Assembly: GCA_041744735.1 (NCBI GenBank)
Contig: JBGTKH010000279.1
Coordinates: 1-10,383 of the forward strand
DNA from: JBGTKH01 sp041744735
Lineage (GTDB): Bacteria; Planctomycetota; Planctomycetia; Pirellulales; Pirellulaceae
Reading direction: 5' to 3'
DNA: 10,383 nt
Shown in pieces: positions 8,064-10,383 of this stretch. The notes beneath the pieces were generated by a model. That model saw only the letters and a program-made list of their open reading frames with translations. It had not been told where the DNA came from and searched no databases. Position 1 is the first letter of the stretch, and every line of letters starts with the position of its first letter. A program made the position numbers and the translations under genes.

Positions 8064-9443
8064 TCAAATCAGTCCCGTCATCGTGCCGGTGCTGCTGGCA
8101 AAGCGGTCGATTTCCAGGCCGAGTTGCTGGAGCAGCGTGACGTACAGATTGGGCAGCGGGTAGTTGTTAGCCGGGTCGAATGCCAAGTGCTGGCCGTGGC
8201 GAAATCCGCCGCCGGCCAGGATGATGGGCAGGTTGTGGTTGTCGTGGCTGCTGCCGTTGCCCAGGTCCGAGCCGAACATGACCATCGTGTGATCCAGCAG
8301 CGTGCCGCCCTCTTCGGGCGTTTCGTGCAGCTTGCCGAGGAACTCGCCGAAGATTTTCATTTGCTCTAGCTCGACGATTTTGAGTTGGGCCAGCCGCTCT
8401 TCGTCGCGGCCGTGATGCGACAGGTTGTGATAGTCCTCGGTCACACCGGCAATCGGCGGGACCGCGTTGACGCCGGGGTTGTACAGCGAGATGAGCCGCG
8501 TCGAATCGGTCTGCAACGCCAGATGCGTCATGTCGAACATCAGCCGCGCACGCCCGATGACGTCGGCCGAGTCGGTGATGTCCTGCGGCGCTTTGGCATC
8601 GACCACGGGTTTCGGCCGCTGCTCCCACTCTTCCGCCTTGACCAGCCGCTGCTCCGTCGCGCGGACCGCGGAAAAATACTGGTCGAGCTTGTCGCGGTCA
8701 CGCGCACCGAGCCGCTGCTGCATGCGGCGGGCGTTGTCCAGCACGGCGTCCATCACGCTCTGGCCATCTTTCAGCCGCTGCATCTGCCGCTGCTTCTCGT
8801 CGGGCTTGCCCTCCAGGAACAGCCGGGCAAACAACTGCGACGGACGGCTCTCGGACGGAATCTCGACGCCGCCGCGCGAATACGCCAACCCGCGGCCGGG
8901 CGCCAGGCTAAGCGTCAACGAAGCGAACCGCGTCTGGAGCCCAATCCGCTCGGCGGCCAGTTGATCGAGCGAAATCGTGTTCTTAAAGTTGGCACTAGTT
9001 GGCTTCGGCGCCGCCGTCAGAAACGACTTGGCCGCATGATGTCCGCCATCGACGTCGGGATGCGACACGCCGGAGATCATTGTGAACTGCTCGCGGAAGT
9101 CACGGATGACTTCCAGATACGGTGTCAGTTCGTAATCGCGCCCGGACTTCTCTGGAAACAAATTCGGCGCGTGCAGACCAAAGCCCAGATCGATCAGCAC
9201 CATTCGGCGCCGCGGCCTACTGAGATCGGTTTCGGCAGCGCGTGCTTGCGGCAGCATCGCGTCCAGCAAGGGCAATGAGAGCGCGACACCCGTCCCGCGA
9301 AGAAACGTCCTGCGTGATAGAGCGGGGAGCGGGGAGCATGGAACATGGGGCAGAGGGCAAGGAGATTGGGGCCGCAGCCGGTGGATACAAACTGTTCGCC
9401 GAGATTGATTTGTCGTTTCGCGATTGGAGTCATTCATTGTCAT
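8064..9443 (-). CDS. DUF1552 family protein with Tat-type leader altered by a repeat
   Basis: From ATG 9443 the protein has 459 residues (ATG 9437 is two residues shorter). It matches DUF1552, an exported planctomycete family with a Tat leader, usually encoded just downstream of a DUF1592/DUF1588/DUF1585 gene. SRRTFLRGTG at 43-52 followed by a hydrophobic VALSLPLLDAM is the Tat-like signal. Later marks are DGGHHAAKSFLTAA, DQYFSAVRATEQRL and a C-terminal VMFGSDLGNGSSHDNHNLPIILAGGG. The leader is oddly long: residues about 24-41, rich in Pro, Cys and Leu, are the translation of a 7-bp repeat array. I find no ATG, GTG or TTG between the array and the Tat motif, so translation must cross the repeat unless a rare CTG is used. 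The function of the family is unknown. Confidence 0.9.
   Translation of the reverse strand: MTMNDSNRETTNQSRRTVCIHRLRPQSPCPLPHVPCSPLPALSRRTFLRGTGVALSLPLLDAMLPQARAAETDLSRPRRRMVLIDLGFGLHAPNLFPEKSGRDYELTPYLEVIRDFREQFTMISGVSHPDVDGGHHAAKSFLTAAPKPTSANFKNTISLDQLAAERIGLQTRFASLTLSLAPGRGLAYSRGGVEIPSESRPSQLFARLFLEGKPDEKQRQMQRLKDGQSVMDAVLDNARRMQQRLGARDRDKLDQYFSAVRATEQRLVKAEEWEQRPKPVVDAKAPQDITDSADVIGRARLMFDMTHLALQTDSTRLISLYNPGVNAVPPIAGVTEDYHNLSHHGRDEERLAQLKIVELEQMKIFGEFLGKLHETPEEGGTLLDHTMVMFGSDLGNGSSHDNHNLPIILAGGGFRHGQHLAFDPANNYPLPNLYVTLLQQLGLEIDRFASSTGTMTGLI
9320..9368 (+). repeat. Heptamer repeat array inside the DUF1552 leader sequence
   Basis: Seven consecutive 7-bp units run on the plus strand: GAGCGGG, GAGCGGG, GAGCATG, GAACATG, GGGCAGA, GGGCAAG, GAGATTG. 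They match the consensus GRGCAWG of the larger array at 9922-10062. The reverse strand is read by the DUF1552 gene, where three units make seven codons, giving a Pro/Cys-rich stretch. Related short tandem heptamers (STRR sequences) are known from cyanobacteria. Confidence 0.82.
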
Positions 9444-9468
9444 AGTCAATTGTCCGTGGACGTTCAAT

Positions 9469-9497
9469 TTGTGTTTATGGCAGTGTACTGATAATAT
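9469..9497 (+). promoter_or_regulatory. Weak candidate promoter of the four-helix-bundle gene
   Basis: TTGTGT (9469-9474) and TAATAT (9492-9497) are 17 bases apart, about 55 nt before the ATG. The match to sigma-70 consensus is modest (three and four of six). The 108-nt divergent gap with the DUF1552 gene must contain the promoter if the gene is transcribed on its own. Confidence 0.25.
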
Positions 9498-9504
9498 TCG
9501 GGCC

Positions 9505-9524
9505 GTACTCGTCCGTGTTCGTCT
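9505..9524 (+). repeat. Short tandem decamer pair
   Basis: GTACTCGTCC (9505-9514) is followed directly by GTGTTCGTCT (9515-9524), seven of ten bases identical, just before the ribosome-binding site of the four-helix-bundle gene. It may be chance or the remnant of a second short-repeat family. Confidence 0.3.
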
Positions 9525-9539
9525 CATATCCCTTTCCGC

Positions 9540-9545
9540 AAGGAG
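9540..9545 (+). promoter_or_regulatory. Strong ribosome-binding site of the four-helix-bundle gene
   Basis: AAGGAG sits six bases before ATG 9552 and fixes that start. It is the clearest Shine-Dalgarno sequence in the window, in contrast to the weak sites of the planctomycete genes around it. Confidence 0.8.
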
Positions 9546-9551
9546 AACCTC

Positions 9552-9923
9552 ATGGCTCAGTTTCGCTTTCAGGAATTGGACATTTGGAAGACAGCCGTTG
9601 ACTTAGGTTTGCAACTGTTCAGTTTGGCAGATTCACTGGAAGATCGAAAAAAGTTTCGCTTTGCAGAACAACTACGTGGGGCGGCACTCAGCATTTCCAA
9701 CAACATCGCGGAAGGTTCTGGAAGTTCCTCCGATCGTGATTTTGCACATTTCCTCAACATCGCCAAGCGGTCGGTCTTCGAGGTTGCCAATATGTTATAC
9801 GTGTTTGTGCGCGCGGGCCTGTTTCCACCCGATCCACTGAAGCAACTGTTTAACGAACTCGAACTCGAAAGTCGAATGGTCGAATCGTTCCGAAAACGGT
9901 TGCTCGGCGAGCGAGACGTGTGA
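9552..9923 (+). CDS. Four-helix-bundle protein (23S rRNA IVS / Avd-like family)
   Basis: The protein has 123 residues, the usual length for this family (TIGR02436, PF05635). It starts with FQELDIWKTAVDL (6-18), followed by the family mark SISNNIAEGSG (47-57), then FAHFLNIAKRSVFEVANML (64-82), all on predicted helices. Members were first seen in intervening sequences of 23S rRNA and are related to Avd, the accessory protein of diversity-generating retroelements, a barrel-shaped pentamer that binds nucleic acid; the role of stand-alone copies is not known. I see no reverse transcriptase or template/variable repeat here. The gene is antiparallel to both neighbours. Its stop codon overlaps the first unit of a heptamer array, and another array lies upstream in the DUF1552 gene, suggesting gene and repeats travel together. 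Confidence 0.9.
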   Translation: MAQFRFQELDIWKTAVDLGLQLFSLADSLEDRKKFRFAEQLRGAALSISNNIAEGSGSSSDRDFAHFLNIAKRSVFEVANMLYVFVRAGLFPPDPLKQLFNELELESRMVESFRKRLLGERDV

Positions 9924-10062
9924 GCAGGGAGCTCGGGGCATGGGGCATGGGGCATGGAGCAAGGGGCATGGAGCAAGGAGTTCGCGTCGGGCTCTGCTCC
10001 TTGCTCCTTGCTCCAGGCTCCTTGCTCCATGCTCCATGCTCCTTGCTCCCCGCTCCCCGCTA
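9922..10062. repeat. Inverted heptamer-repeat array, about 140 nt, stop codon to stop codon
   Basis: The left arm (9922-9984) has nine units on the plus strand: GAGCAGG, GAGCTCG, three GGGCATG, GAGCAAG, GGGCATG, GAGCAAG, GAGTTCG. The right arm (about 9993-10062) has ten units in the opposite orientation, among them CTTGCTC (four), CATGCTC (two) and CCCGCTC. The spacer is about eight bases. Folded on the centre near 9988, the arms pair unit against unit, mostly with G-U wobbles and one or two mismatches each, so transcripts from either strand could form a long hairpin. The first unit overlaps the stop of the four-helix gene and the last contains the stop of the DUF1585 gene. It may act as a bidirectional terminator or transcript stabiliser. 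Confidence 0.9.
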
Positions 10063-10383
10063 CTTGCATCGAAACACCTCACTTTGCACGACTTCGTGAA
10101 TCAGCGACCGGAATCCATATTGATGTTCGCCCGCCTTGGCGACAATAGCACGAACGGCAGGTCTATCGGAGAAATCAAGCCCGCGGCCAGTGGCGTACGT
10201 GAGCAGTTTTTCGGTCAGGCATCGCGCGATTTGGTCGCGGTCCGCCAACATCAGCTTTTTGAAGTCGCGAATGTCGGCGAAAGCCCGGCCGTCCGCGAAT
10301 TGGCCGCTGGAATCGACGTCCGGTCCTTTGCGATATTGAACGCGGCGGCGGTTGATTTCGAGATTGACCGGTTCGCCGTCGCC
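10060..10383 (-). CDS. DUF1592/DUF1588-type planctomycete protein, C-terminal DUF1585 part
   Basis: The frame is open to the window edge, so the start lies outside; 107 C-terminal residues are visible. They match DUF1585: DSSGQFADGRAFADIRDF, then ARCLTEKLLTYATGRGLDFSDRPAV and YGFRSLIHEVVQSEVFR. In complete proteins this domain ends a long chain with cytochrome-like and DUF1587/1592/1588 domains, exported and of unproved function. Such genes typically lie directly upstream of a DUF1552 gene; here the DUF1552 gene follows on the same strand, but about 600 nt away across the four-helix gene and the repeat array. The TAG stop is part of a heptamer (TAGCGGG), so the very C-terminus (Cys-Lys) may have been set by the repeat. 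Confidence 0.88.
   Translation of the reverse strand, partial: GDGEPVNLEINRRRVQYRKGPDVDSSGQFADGRAFADIRDFKKLMLADRDQIARCLTEKLLTYATGRGLDFSDRPAVRAIVAKAGEHQYGFRSLIHEVVQSEVFRCK

Noticed and set aside
9552..9923. Diversity-generating retroelement, because the protein is Avd-like
   Set aside because: No reverse transcriptase and no template/variable repeat pair is visible in the window.
9922..10062. CRISPR array
   Set aside because: The units are seven bases, contiguous and without spacers; no cas genes are present.
9569..10082. Minus-strand frames spanning the heptamer array and the four-helix gene, with HAPCSM-like repeat translation
   Set aside because: They are translations of repeat DNA and of the antisense strand of a recognised gene; no start signal or family match.

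Overview
The window looks like part of a planctomycete chromosome, probably a Pirellulales-like member. The evidence is four gene families largely typical of that phylum: a DUF1501 protein, a PSCyt1/DUF1549/DUF1553 (PSD1) cytochrome-like protein, a DUF1552 protein, and the DUF1585 end of a DUF1592/DUF1588-type protein. Coding sequence is GC-rich, Tat-type leaders are common, and start codons often lack a clear Shine-Dalgarno sequence.

Layout. Positions 1-816 (+) hold the 3' part of a flavin-dependent monooxygenase. Convergent to it is a long minus-strand series, read right to left: PSCyt1/PSD1 protein (4947-7589), MNT nucleotidyltransferase (4534-4854), HEPN protein (4158-4544), Tat-exported DUF1501 protein (2699-4114), AAA ATPase (1352-2665) and PIN-domain nuclease (906-1355). 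The last two overlap by 4 nt, and MNT/HEPN overlap by 11 nt. A tRNA-His(GTG) gene lies alone on the plus strand at 7901-7974. Beyond it, a DUF1552 gene (8064-9443, -) and the end of a DUF1585-containing gene (10060-10383, -) form a second planctomycete pair. That pair is split by an oppositely oriented four-helix-bundle (23S-IVS/Avd-like) gene at 9552-9923.

Function. The two planctomycete pairs encode exported proteins, one with two CxxCH haem-binding motifs. By context they are likely to act together at the cell surface or in the periplasm; their substrates are unknown. Three small modules interrupt or abut these pairs: MNT/HEPN (toxin-antitoxin type), ATPase/PIN (a two-gene nuclease module, possibly defence-related) and the four-helix-bundle gene.

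The most unusual feature is a set of 7-bp repeats (consensus about GRGCAWG). One array lies in frame inside the leader-coding part of the DUF1552 gene. A second, inverted array fills the gap between the stop codons of the four-helix gene and the DUF1585 gene, and could form a hairpin of about 140 nt. Separately, the PSD1 gene carries what looks like an in-frame palindromic insertion of about 20 codons.
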